Below the pieces are notes generated by a model. That model was not told the origin of the DNA, did not search any database, and worked only from the letters and a program-made list of their open reading frames with translations. The position numbers and the translations under genes were made by a program. A stretch of 64,000 bases of DNA from UBA2334 sp964396895 (GTDB lineage: Bacteria; Pseudomonadota; Gammaproteobacteria; Burkholderiales; Burkholderiaceae_C), in NCBI GenBank assembly GCA_964396895.1, contig CAYNGJ010000009.1:79269-143268 (forward strand), written 5' to 3'. Of this stretch, positions 1-7,285 are shown piece after piece. Each line of letters opens with the position of its first letter. Position 1 is the stretch's first letter.

Positions 1-781
1 CATAGCTGGGCTCGTAGGGGCTGCGCTGGTCGGCGCCACCGCCCACCGTGGGCACATAGGCCAGCACCATGCTGTCGCCCCAGATGTCTGAGGTGGTGCC
101 GTCATCAGCGGCCTTCACAGCGCGTCCAATGACGATGTTCTCGATCTCAAAAATCTCGCGCAGGTCGGCCAGCTGCACCAGGCGGGGCCGCGTGTCGCTC
201 AAAATGGCCTTGAGCTGCGGGTGCTTCTTCAGCGCCTTCCAGCACTGGTAACCAATGATGGCCGTGTTGGGCTCGCGCACAATCTTGGCGCGCACCGCCG
301 ATTTGGCATCGCTGACCACGCCCTCCGGGTCGCTGCTGGCATGCGTGAACTGGCTGGTGCCCGACAGCGTGACCTTGTTGCCCACCGGGTAGTTGGCTGC
401 GTTTTGTGCCATGGCGGCCACGTTGGCCTCGTGGCGCAGGCGAATGCCCTCCACCACAATGTTGGTGCCACGCGCCTGCAGCGGGAAGGCGCTTTCCGCG
501 TCTTCCCGGTAGTCAATGGGGTACTCCAGGTCGTGCTCGTCCAGCACCACGTCCACGCTGCCCACGTCTTCAGGCGCCACGCGGTTGCTCTTGGCGCGCA
601 GGGCACGCTCGGTGTTGTAGAGCTTGAAATGCTCTTTCCCAAACTTTGGTATCTTGCCGCCCTCTTTGTCCACCGAGACAAAGGGAAACAGCTGGTCGCC
701 CACGAGTTGGGCATTGGTGTAGCCAATGGCCAAGGCGGTCAGTACCGGGTCAACGACCCGCAAATTGCTCAAACGTCCCAT
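1..781 (-). CDS. Phage major capsid protein, partial at window edge
   Basis: A reading frame of at least 260 codons begins with ATG at 781, preceded by AGGAG about 11 bases upstream, and runs off the left edge. The N-terminus begins MGRLSNLRVVDPVLTALAIG. It lies just downstream of the Mu-type protease/scaffold gene, the normal position of the major head protein, and its size, charged N-terminal arm and lack of signal peptide fit a coat protein. I recognise it by position and general resemblance to phage capsid proteins rather than by a decisive motif. It does not obviously resemble the Mu gpT sequence itself. Function as the main shell subunit is therefore an inference. Confidence 0.7.
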   Translation of the reverse strand, partial: MGRLSNLRVVDPVLTALAIGYTNAQLVGDQLFPFVSVDKEGGKIPKFGKEHFKLYNTERALRAKSNRVAPEDVGSVDVVLDEHDLEYPIDYREDAESAFPLQARGTNIVVEGIRLRHEANVAAMAQNAANYPVGNKVTLSGTSQFTHASSDPEGVVSDAKSAVRAKIVREPNTAIIGYQCWKALKKHPQLKAILSDTRPRLVQLADLREIFEIENIVIGRAVKAADDGTTSDIWGDSMVLAYVPTVGGGADQRSPYEPSY

Positions 782-811
782 GTGATGGTGCTCCTGTGAA
801 TGGGGTTGGGG

Positions 812-2074
812 TCAGCGGATGACGGCGCGCGCTGCGGTGGCGTAATCCACCTTGTGCTGCGCCATGTGGGCCTTGACGGCTTTGTGCTGTGCCAGGCGGG
901 CGGGGTCGGTGTTCTCGCCAAACTGAATGTCGTCGTCGGCCTGTGCACCAGGCTGGGCGGCGGTGGCCTGCGTGGCGTGTTCGCCAAACGCCACCACCTT
1001 GGGCGCTGCACTCAGCATGGCCTTGAGCTGGTCGGCCAGCGGGGCCTTTGCCTCGCCCTCGCCAAACTCCACCACGCTGTCTTGCGTGGCAAAGTGGTCC
1101 AGCGTGGCGGCAATCAGGCCTGTGTGTGCGGGCAACAGGCGGCCTTGGCTCACCAGGTTTTCGGCAAATGCCACGTTGGCGGCATGCACCTGGTTGGCCT
1201 TGTGGGCCGCCAGTTCGGCCCGCAAGCGGTTGTTTTCTGCCTCAATGGCGGCTTTCTCTTCAGGGGTCACGGTGTCCTCCAGGGTTGGGGTGGTGGTGGT
1301 TTGCCCAGACTGGGCGGACTGCTCAACAGGCGCTGCGGGTGCAGCGTCTGCGGGAGTGGGGGCAATGGCGCCCTCGCTGAACGCGGGGGCCACGGAGGCC
1401 TGGGATTCCGTGCTGGCCTTTGAGCGCGCCTCGGCAAGCTCTTGCTGGGCGCCCTGCTCAAGGCTCTCAATGCGGTAGCCAGGCAGGGCTTTGTCTGCCT
1501 CGTCCTGGCCAAACTTGGCCAGCACCCAGTCGCGCAGGCCGCGCCACAGGCCAGCGTTGGTCACGTCGTCCCATTCGCTGAAGGTGACGTACTCGTTGTT
1601 GTCGGCAAAAGCCACCTGCGCCAAGCCCTTGATGGCGGGCGGCTGCGCCCCCAAAAAGCCCACGTGGCGCAGGTAATACACCCCGGGCACCGGGTTGCTG
1701 GGCGAGTTGGGGGGGTAAAAGCTGGCTGAAATCTTCTTGAACGCACCCGCCGCCACCATGTCGGCAAAGTCGGCATTCACCTGGGCGGGCAAGGCGTACA
1801 TGCCGGGGTCGTGGTCAATGTCCCCGTCGCTGAATGAAACACTCTTCACCCAGCCGTAGGCGGGCATGTCGTGGCGAGGGTGCCCAATGACCAGCGGTGC
1901 CTCGTGCAGCTCGGGGTCATAGGCTGCGGCACTGGCCACCAAATCAGACTCAGAAAACGCCAAGCGCGCACCGCTCATGGCGGTGTGCTTACCCGCTTTG
2001 AAAATGTGCAGCGGCTTGGCCGTGGCTGTGGTGCCAGGTGCTGCAGCGGCCTTGGAAGTGGTTGGTTTCGCCAT
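812..2074 (-). CDS. Mu-type phage protease/scaffold protein (GpI-like)
   Basis: This 420-residue protein resembles Mu protein I, the prohead protease whose C-terminal part acts as scaffold. The N-terminal half (about residues 25-175) carries the conserved block with the motifs IGHPRHDMPAYGWV and FKKISASFYPP, followed by GVYYLRHVGFLGAQPPAIKG. The C-terminal half is Ala/Glu-rich with predicted helices (around EEKAAIEAENNRLRAELAAH), as expected for a scaffold. It is followed after 30 bases by the capsid gene. A terminator separates it from mor upstream, so it probably starts a Mor-dependent late operon. Confidence 0.85.
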   Translation of the reverse strand: MAKPTTSKAAAAPGTTATAKPLHIFKAGKHTAMSGARLAFSESDLVASAAAYDPELHEAPLVIGHPRHDMPAYGWVKSVSFSDGDIDHDPGMYALPAQVNADFADMVAAGAFKKISASFYPPNSPSNPVPGVYYLRHVGFLGAQPPAIKGLAQVAFADNNEYVTFSEWDDVTNAGLWRGLRDWVLAKFGQDEADKALPGYRIESLEQGAQQELAEARSKASTESQASVAPAFSEGAIAPTPADAAPAAPVEQSAQSGQTTTTPTLEDTVTPEEKAAIEAENNRLRAELAAHKANQVHAANVAFAENLVSQGRLLPAHTGLIAATLDHFATQDSVVEFGEGEAKAPLADQLKAMLSAAPKVVAFGEHATQATAAQPGAQADDDIQFGENTDPARLAQHKAVKAHMAQHKVDYATAARAVIR

Positions 2075-2124
2075 GCCGCTACTGTCGCGGCGGGGGGCAA
2101 AAAGGGCCGCTGAAAGCCCTTGAA

Positions 2125-2160
2125 GAAAAAAGCCCCTGTGCGTTCAGTGCATCAGGGGCT
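2125..2160 (-). terminator. Rho-independent terminator after mor
   Basis: On the minus strand an 8-bp perfect stem (AGCCCCTG at 2131-2138 pairing with CAGGGGCT at 2153-2160) is followed by a run of T residues (the complement of the A-run ending at 2131). It lies between the mor stop (2207) and the protease start (2074), so it would end early transcription before the late genes. Confidence 0.85.
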
Positions 2161-2206
2161 GTGGGGCTGTGTCGGGGGCTGTGGGTGGTGGACCATTTTC
2201 CTGGCG

Positions 2207-2665
2207 TCAGGAAGCATCGCCGTCATCGTCGTCATCGCCAAACCCCGGCAGGTGGTTTTGCCGGGCCAAAAATCGCTCGCGCTCAATGGCCGCAATGATC
2301 TGGCGCACCCGTGTCTCGGTAATGTCGTGCAGCTTGGCCAGCTCGCGGTGGTTGTGGCCGTTGAACTTGGCGTACAGCTCGCGGTCGCGGCTGCTCACGT
2401 GCATGGCCAGGCCCTTGGCAAAGTAAATGGCCTCGCCCCCCACCTCGTTGGCAATGTGCTGCATTTGCGCCATGACCTGCGCGCTCCAGGCCTGCAGCTG
2501 GGCCAGCCACTGGCCACCAGGTGCACCCTGGCCACAGCGCTCGTCCAGCAGCACCAGTGCCTCAAACATGCACACCGCCACGTCGCGCATGCGGTCGGTC
2601 ATTTTGTCGGGCAGCATGGCCTCCAGCACGGCCAGTTCCTGCGCGGTCATGTAGCGTTTGGTCAT
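2207..2665 (-). CDS. mor: Mor/C-family middle/late transcription activator
   Basis: This 152-residue protein matches the Mor transcription activator family. The C-terminal region has the family's helix-turn-helix (NGHNHRELAKLHDITETRVR, roughly residues 103-122), preceded by the dimerisation region with GGEAIYFAKGLAMHVSSRDRELYAKF. In Mu, Mor activates the middle promoter and C activates late promoters; only one such gene is visible here, so it may serve both roles. It is the last gene of the leftward early operon and is followed by an intrinsic terminator. The Asp-rich tail (DDDDDGD) is a minor peculiarity. Confidence 0.88.
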   Translation of the reverse strand: MTKRYMTAQELAVLEAMLPDKMTDRMRDVAVCMFEALVLLDERCGQGAPGGQWLAQLQAWSAQVMAQMQHIANEVGGEAIYFAKGLAMHVSSRDRELYAKFNGHNHRELAKLHDITETRVRQIIAAIERERFLARQNHLPGFGDDDDDGDAS

Positions 2666-2666
2666 G

Positions 2667-3143
2667 TCAGCCTTTGAGTTCCACGCTGGAGCGCTGGGCC
2701 CACTTTTTCAGGGCTTCAATCACGCGGGTGATTTGGGGCGGGGTCATGAAGCGCCAGGCATCCACCCCGGTTTGGCGGGTGGCGTAGGCCTGCAGCGCGA
2801 CATCGGTGTCGGTGTGCACCACACCGGCCACGGCCAGGGCGTGCCACACGGCGCGGGCCTTGGCCCATTGCTGGTCGCCCGCATCATCCACATTGCGCAC
2901 CAGCGCTGGGCGCTTGGGTTGGTAGGCGGGCTTTTGACCACGGGCGGCGGCCGCACTGGCCTGCAGGCCCGCCAGGTGGGCCAGGTACTGGCGGCGCTGC
3001 AGTGCCGTCATGTGGGCTGAGCTGGCCACACCGGTCACGGCCAGCTTCAGGGCAGTGGCATCGTCAGCACTCAGGCCCAGTGCCTTTTGCGCCATGTGGA
3101 TGGCGGCCAAGTGGTCTTGGCGGGTGGCTTTGGCTTGGGGCAT
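2667..3143 (-). CDS. gemA: GemA-family regulatory protein (Mu gp16-like)
   Basis: The 158-residue sequence fits the GemA/gp16 family (DUF1018) of Mu-like phages, recognisable from the C-terminal MTPPQITRVIEALKKWAQR segment and the N-terminal short helix followed by LSADDATALKLAVTG. GemA in Mu modulates host gene expression and DNA topology; the molecular function is poorly known. It sits immediately upstream of mor, the same order as in Mu, with only one base between its stop and the mor start. Confidence 0.85.
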   Translation of the reverse strand: MPQAKATRQDHLAAIHMAQKALGLSADDATALKLAVTGVASSAHMTALQRRQYLAHLAGLQASAAAARGQKPAYQPKRPALVRNVDDAGDQQWAKARAVWHALAVAGVVHTDTDVALQAYATRQTGVDAWRFMTPPQITRVIEALKKWAQRSSVELKG

Positions 3144-3145
3144 GG

Positions 3146-3652
3146 TCAGGCTTTCGCGCTCAGGGTGAAGCGCTCAGCAGGCAGCTCAAGGGTCTGCACC
3201 AACAAGGTGTTTGCATCGGCACGGGCAACGGCCAACGTCTGGTCTGCACGCAATGCCAATGCAGGCGCCACCCAGTCCATGCTGGCATGCCGCACCACTC
3301 CTCCAGCATGCACCCGGCGCAGGAACCAGCCGCTTTGCTGCCGGGTGCTGCGGCCCTTGTAGGCATCCCAAGCACTCAATACACTGCGCATGTCGTGGGG
3401 CCACAAGTCCTTACGCAGCCGCCAGGCCGTCTTGCGCGACATGTCCAACACGCGAGCCACCTCCGTCACGGTTTGAGCCTGCACAAATCCACGCAAATCG
3501 GCAGGCACCCAATACACGGCCTCTGGTGCATTTTTGTTCCCGATACATGCGCTGGTATCAGTCAGCCCCGTTGCGTCGGCTGTACCCCTGTGCCTTTTGT
3601 TTCCTGGGGTGGTTGCGGCGGCACCGCAGCCCGACAGCGGCGTCATACTCAT
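3146..3652 (-). CDS. Phage HTH protein of unknown function
   Basis: The 168-residue product contains a helix-turn-helix segment (TVTEVARVLDMSRKTAWRLR) near the middle, suggesting DNA binding. The start chosen is ATG at 3652 because it overlaps the upstream stop as ATGA. Longer frames upstream are antisense or out-of-frame readings of neighbouring genes. The C-terminal half has WFLRRVHAGGVVRHASMDWV and no other motif I know. It lies in the early operon between a small hypothetical gene and gemA. No function is assigned beyond likely DNA binding. Confidence 0.7.
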   Translation of the reverse strand: MSMTPLSGCGAAATTPGNKRHRGTADATGLTDTSACIGNKNAPEAVYWVPADLRGFVQAQTVTEVARVLDMSRKTAWRLRKDLWPHDMRSVLSAWDAYKGRSTRQQSGWFLRRVHAGGVVRHASMDWVAPALALRADQTLAVARADANTLLVQTLELPAERFTLSAKA

Positions 3653-3909
3653 GCCACCGCTCCTTTGGCATCCATCCACAGCCCATAGGTACTGGCGCTC
3701 AGGTGGCGCAATACCAAGGGGTGGCGTTCGCAGGTGGCAAGGCGAAAGCTCACCCTGCCCGACGCCTCGAACAGCATCAGAGACCCTCGGTGCACCTGCT
3801 CGGCTGCGGCAGCGTTGCCCGCATCGAACTGAAGCACGGTCTTCCAGGCGCCGTTGGTGTTGACCTGGAGCTGCACGGGGCGGGTGGTGTCGGCGGTGGC
3901 CATGCTCAA
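3649..3909 (-). CDS. Small phage protein, unknown function
   Basis: An 86-residue frame overlaps its upstream neighbour (DUF3164 protein) by four bases and its downstream neighbour by four bases, both ATGA-type, which strongly suggests it is translated. The sequence is a compact beta-rich pattern (PVQLQVNTNGAWKTVLQF, then RVSFRLATCERHPLVLRHLS) with no transmembrane segment or known motif. It belongs to the leftward early operon. I do not recognise the family. Confidence 0.65.
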   Translation of the reverse strand: MSMATADTTRPVQLQVNTNGAWKTVLQFDAGNAAAAEQVHRGSLMLFEASGRVSFRLATCERHPLVLRHLSASTYGLWMDAKGAVA

Positions 3910-4535
3910 ACCCCCGCAATGTCAAGCGCCACGGGCGCGTACTGGTCGGTGCTGCCCACGCGCTCGTACACGCGGATGTAGCTCTTGCTGCCCGTGACTT
4001 GCACCGCATCGGCAATGGCCGCCATGGCGGTGGTCCAGCGCTCGTCGCCAAACGCCATGCGGCGCAGGGCCAGCACGGCGTTGGTGTTGATGTTGCCCTG
4101 CTTGTCCACCTCAAAGGCGCGGTTGATGATGGCCTTGAGCTCAGGGCGGGCGTTGGCCGTCCAGTCGGTCAGGCACTGGTCAATGAGGGCTTTGGCCGCC
4201 TGCAGCCGCTCGTCAAAGGTGATGCTCTCTTGTATGGCGCGGATGACTTTGTACCGGCCATCAAAGCTGAGCAACTGCACGTTGCCCTTTTTGCCGCCCA
4301 GGTTCACGCCGTATTCCTCGGCGCTCATGTCCACAAAGGCGGCAATGTCGTCGAACGCGCTGGCTTTGAAGGCCGCCAGGATGCTGCGCACCCCTTGGGC
4401 TTTGGCCACCAGTTCTTTCACCAGCGCGTCACGCGCTTGGTCAATGGGCTTGATGGTGGCCACGGGAATGAGGTTGCCCTTGGCATCGGGCCAGTAGCCC
4501 TCGGGCACGGTGGGGGTGGTGTTGGCTTGTGTCAT
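3906..4535 (-). CDS. DUF3164 family phage protein
   Basis: The 209-residue protein matches the DUF3164 family common in Mu-like prophages. Diagnostic stretches are VPEGYWPDAKGNLIPVATIK at the N-terminus, LSFDGRYKVIRAIQESITFDE in the middle and LIDQCLTDWTANARPELKAI after it. The function is unknown; members sit between the transposition genes and gemA/mor in many transposable phages, as here. The C-terminal WTTAMAAIADAVQVTGSKSYIRVYER segment is also typical of the family. Confidence 0.85.
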   Translation of the reverse strand: MTQANTTPTVPEGYWPDAKGNLIPVATIKPIDQARDALVKELVAKAQGVRSILAAFKASAFDDIAAFVDMSAEEYGVNLGGKKGNVQLLSFDGRYKVIRAIQESITFDERLQAAKALIDQCLTDWTANARPELKAIINRAFEVDKQGNINTNAVLALRRMAFGDERWTTAMAAIADAVQVTGSKSYIRVYERVGSTDQYAPVALDIAGV

Positions 4536-4558
4536 GGGGTTGGCTTTGAGTTGGTTGG

Positions 4559-4825
4559 TCAGTGTTGGGTGGGTTGGCTGGTGGCTGTGGCTTGGCCGGA
4601 AAGCACCAGCCGACCGCCCATGCGCAGCGCCTCTTGACCCGTGTGCTGGGTACAGCAGGGGTAAAGCAGGGCCATGGCTTCAGCGGCGGTGAGCAGGTTG
4701 TCAATCAAGGCGCCGTGGGGCATGCCCGCGTTGAGCTGGGCACTCAGCAGCACGCCCAGTGCGTGCTCAAAGGTGGTCAGGCTGTGGTCATTGGCTGACG
4801 AGGCGGGGTTTTGCGGGGTGTTCAT
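4559..4825 (-). CDS. Small phage protein, unknown function
   Basis: An 88-residue frame starts at ATG 4825 (N-terminus MNTPQNPASSANDHS). A longer frame from 4867 exists but the N-terminal addition looks non-coding. The centre is helical (FEHALGVLLSAQLNAGMPHGALIDNLLTAAEAMALLY) and there is no known motif. It lies 23 bases upstream of the DUF3164 gene in the early operon. The ribosome site is weak, so the start is uncertain. Confidence 0.5.
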   Translation of the reverse strand: MNTPQNPASSANDHSLTTFEHALGVLLSAQLNAGMPHGALIDNLLTAAEAMALLYPCCTQHTGQEALRMGGRLVLSGQATATSQPTQH

Positions 4826-4867
4826 GTTGGGCTTTCTGGCGGTGTGGAAGGGGTGGGCATGGGGCAA

Positions 4868-5308
4868 TCAGCAGCGGTGGCCGCGTGTGGGGCAGCCCAA
4901 AAAGTCGCCAGCGCCTGGGCGGGCAGGCACGCTAACGGGTGGCACCCAAACGGGGGCGTGCATCACGTCGTACTGCGGGGGAAGGGCCTTTTCTCCCACC
5001 CAACGGGTAGGGGCTGGCTCGGGTTTTGGCTCGGGTTTTGGCTTGGGTTTGGGCACAAGGTTGGCCAGCGGCGTATCAAACAGCTCGGCACGCAGGCCCA
5101 GCTTCAGGTGCGCCCGCCATGCGCGGGGCTTGGTGTTGATGAGCACGGCTTTTGCGATCAGGTTGTTCACCTGGGTACGCGGCTCCAGCCCGAGGGTGGC
5201 CAGGTGGTTGCGCACGTCGGCAACGGTGCAGTTGGGGTTGGCGCGAACAAAGCCAACAATGGCACGGTTGACCGGATTGAGCAGCATTTGGCACAGCTTG
5301 AAGTTCAT
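4868..5308 (-). CDS. Phage protein with Pro-Lys-Glu linker, unknown function
   Basis: The 146-residue protein has an N-terminal region of about 80 residues that looks like a winged-helix fold (NPVNRAIVGFVRANPNCTVA, then VRNHLATLGLEPRTQVNNLI). A low-complexity linker with repeated KP/EP follows at about residues 88-101, and then a short Pro/Gly-rich tail. The start at 5308 overlaps the upstream stop as ATGA. DNA binding is plausible but inferred only from the pattern of the N-terminal part. Confidence 0.65.
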   Translation of the reverse strand: MNFKLCQMLLNPVNRAIVGFVRANPNCTVADVRNHLATLGLEPRTQVNNLIAKAVLINTKPRAWRAHLKLGLRAELFDTPLANLVPKPKPKPEPKPEPAPTRWVGEKALPPQYDVMHAPVWVPPVSVPARPGAGDFLGCPTRGHRC

Positions 5309-5928
5309 GGCTGCACCCCCTGGCCACGCTGGCCACGCATGGCGGCGAACCGGGCGCGGACTTCATCTGGCATGGGGGCTGCAGTGCGCTCGGTTTGGTT
5401 CAGCGCAGCCAGTGTGGCCAGGGCGGGGTCCAGCGCACGCCCAATGGGTGCCGACTGGCCACGCACGGTTGCAGTGCTTGGGTGGCTGGTGTTGCTTGGG
5501 TTGCGCTTGTCGGCCTCGGTTTGGCGCTCTTGCGCGGCCTCGGCCTTGTCGGCCATGCCTTGCAGCACGGCATACAGGTAGCCGTTGCCCTTCAATGGCA
5601 AGTCAAGCCCACCGGCGCCGCGGGTGGCCAGCATGCCGTCTATGGCCTGCGCCCACAGGGCGTGTGGGGCGGCCCAATCGCGCCCATTGCGGGTAATGGC
5701 CTGGCGCTCCATGTCAGGGGCCAGCGAGCGAATGAGCTTGGTCTTTTTGGTCATGCTCAGGCGGTGCATGGCGGGCTTGTGCAGGTCTATGTAGTCCAGC
5801 ACACGGCGCATCAGCGGTATGCCAATGGACAGCAGCAGGCGCTCAAAGGCATCGTGGTCTTCGCGGCTTTTGAGCACCACGCGCATGTCCAGCACGGCGT
5901 CGCAGGTGGGGCAGTACAGCTCGCTCAC
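5305..5928 (-). CDS. Phage protein with N-terminal CxxC, unknown function
   Basis: A 207-residue protein is read from GTG at 5928, chosen because the GTG overlaps the upstream stop (GTGA). The N-terminus LYCPTCDAVLDMRV contains one CxxC pair, possibly half of a zinc site. The middle is helical and basic (RLSMTKKTKLIRSLAPDMER) and the C-terminus is low-complexity Ala/Thr/Arg. It belongs to the early operon downstream of the MuB-like gene. I do not recognise the family. Confidence 0.65.
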   Translation of the reverse strand: MSELYCPTCDAVLDMRVVLKSREDHDAFERLLLSIGIPLMRRVLDYIDLHKPAMHRLSMTKKTKLIRSLAPDMERQAITRNGRDWAAPHALWAQAIDGMLATRGAGGLDLPLKGNGYLYAVLQGMADKAEAAQERQTEADKRNPSNTSHPSTATVRGQSAPIGRALDPALATLAALNQTERTAAPMPDEVRARFAAMRGQRGQGVQP

Positions 5929-6293
5929 AGCCAGCCCCCTTGCGACAAGCTGTAAACGCTGCCCAGGGTGTAGCTGCAGCTGGCAATGACTCCCGTGGCC
6001 ATTGCAGCCAGTGCCACCCATCTGACCCAGCGCAAGGCTGCACGCAGGCCGCTGCGCTGGCGCATGGGGCTACCCTCAATCACGCCGGGGGCAAAGTAGT
6101 AGGCGTCCTTGGGCAACAGGCTGGTGTCGTGGCAGGTGCAGCCGGGGCATGCAGGCTGGCGTTGCTGGCACAGGCCGAGGTGGTCGCAGGTGCGGCGCGT
6201 GGCGCTGTGGGCTTGCAGGGGCGCGGCGGGGCGGGCTGCGGCATTTTTGGTGTGCGGCATGGTGATGATGAATGGTTGTTGTTGTTGCTTCAT
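5925..6293 (-). CDS. Small Cys-rich membrane protein of the phage early region
   Basis: A 122-residue frame from ATG 6293 has GGGAG nine bases upstream. Residues about 35-50 carry a Cys/His cluster (CDHLGLC followed by CPGCTCH), and near the C-terminus is one hydrophobic segment (VALAAMATGVIASCSYTLGSV) that could span the membrane. The stop overlaps the next start. No family is recognised. Early-operon membrane proteins of transposable phages are sometimes exclusion factors, but nothing here proves that. Confidence 0.6.
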   Translation of the reverse strand: MKQQQQPFIITMPHTKNAAARPAAPLQAHSATRRTCDHLGLCQQRQPACPGCTCHDTSLLPKDAYYFAPGVIEGSPMRQRSGLRAALRWVRWVALAAMATGVIASCSYTLGSVYSLSQGGWL

Positions 6294-6310
6294 GGCATTG
6301 GCTCCCGGGC

Positions 6311-7285
6311 TCAGCACCCCGCAATCACTTGGGCGTCCACCTTGTCCCAGCAGACCTTGACGGCGGCATTCATGGCACGGCACATCAGGTTGTTGACCAC
6401 CAATGGATAACAGACGGACTGCGCCTCGGCACTGGTCAGGCGGGTGTGCATGGCGGCAATCGCGGTCGGGTCCACCACATCGGCCAGCTTCACGCCAATG
6501 CGTTCAAATTTGTGCTCCAGGTACCCCTGCAGGTCATCGCCCAGGGGCTCCAGGTGGACTTGTTCGCAGCGCTGCACGATTTCGCGCACGGCGGGGTCAC
6601 GGTCGTTGAGCATCATTTCCAGCTCGCGTGTTTGGCCAATCAGCACCACCCCGATCAGCAGCTTCATGCCGTCTTTCAGCTCCATGGTGTTTTTCAGCTG
6701 CTTGAGCGTGTCAACGGGCAGGCGGTGCGCTTCTTCAATGACCAGCAGGTGGCAATACCCAGCGTTGCGGCTGGCCTTGAGCAGCTCATGCATTTGGTGC
6801 GTTCGTTCGTCTGGGTCGCTTTTGCGGGGCATGCCAGGGGCCAGCGCCCGGAAAATGGCCGATTCGACCTGACTGCTGCGCAGCGACTTGGCCCCCGTTT
6901 TGTGAGGCTCACGGGCATAGGGCTTGATGACGATGATCGGGCGCTTTTCAGCCTGGATGCGCTCCTCAAGGTCTTCACGCAAGGTGCTTTTGCCGCTGCC
7001 GCTCTCGCCCATGATGGCCACAAAGCCATGCTTGAGAGCCGCCTCCAGCAGCACCGCGCGCACGTAGCGCCCGTCACGGCTCAGGAACACGTCTTCACGA
7101 CACTGCACGTCATCCACAAAGGGGTTGCGGGGCAGCTTGAAGTGCTTTTTGGCGGCAGGGGTCAGGGTTTCTTTTCGAAGTAACATGGTTTCCTCTGTGG
7201 TTTCCGGTTTGGTTTCTGGGGTTGCAGGGACGGCCTCGGCAAGGTGCAAACTTGCCGGGGCCAACTTGTTTTTGAGGTCGGTCAT
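6311..7285 (-). CDS. AAA+ ATPase, MuB/ExeA-like transposition target protein
   Basis: The 324-residue protein is an AAA ATPase of the ExeA/TniB type that replaces MuB in BcepMu-like phages. The Walker A motif is GESGSGKST at residues 93-101 and the Walker B is LLVIEEAHRLP. The segment VVLIGQTRELEMMLNDRDPA resembles sensor 1 and LGDDLQGYLEHKFERIG lies in the lid. It is expected to bind DNA, deliver target DNA to the transposase and stimulate strand transfer. Its start overlaps the transposase stop (ATGA), so the two are translationally coupled. Confidence 0.88.
   Translation of the reverse strand: MTDLKNKLAPASLHLAEAVPATPETKPETTEETMLLRKETLTPAAKKHFKLPRNPFVDDVQCREDVFLSRDGRYVRAVLLEAALKHGFVAIMGESGSGKSTLREDLEERIQAEKRPIIVIKPYAREPHKTGAKSLRSSQVESAIFRALAPGMPRKSDPDERTHQMHELLKASRNAGYCHLLVIEEAHRLPVDTLKQLKNTMELKDGMKLLIGVVLIGQTRELEMMLNDRDPAVREIVQRCEQVHLEPLGDDLQGYLEHKFERIGVKLADVVDPTAIAAMHTRLTSAEAQSVCYPLVVNNLMCRAMNAAVKVCWDKVDAQVIAGC

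Noticed and set aside
3653..4114. Longer version of the HTH protein gene
   Set aside because: The upstream part is an out-of-frame reading of the DUF3164 and small phage genes; the ATGA overlap supports the start at 3652.
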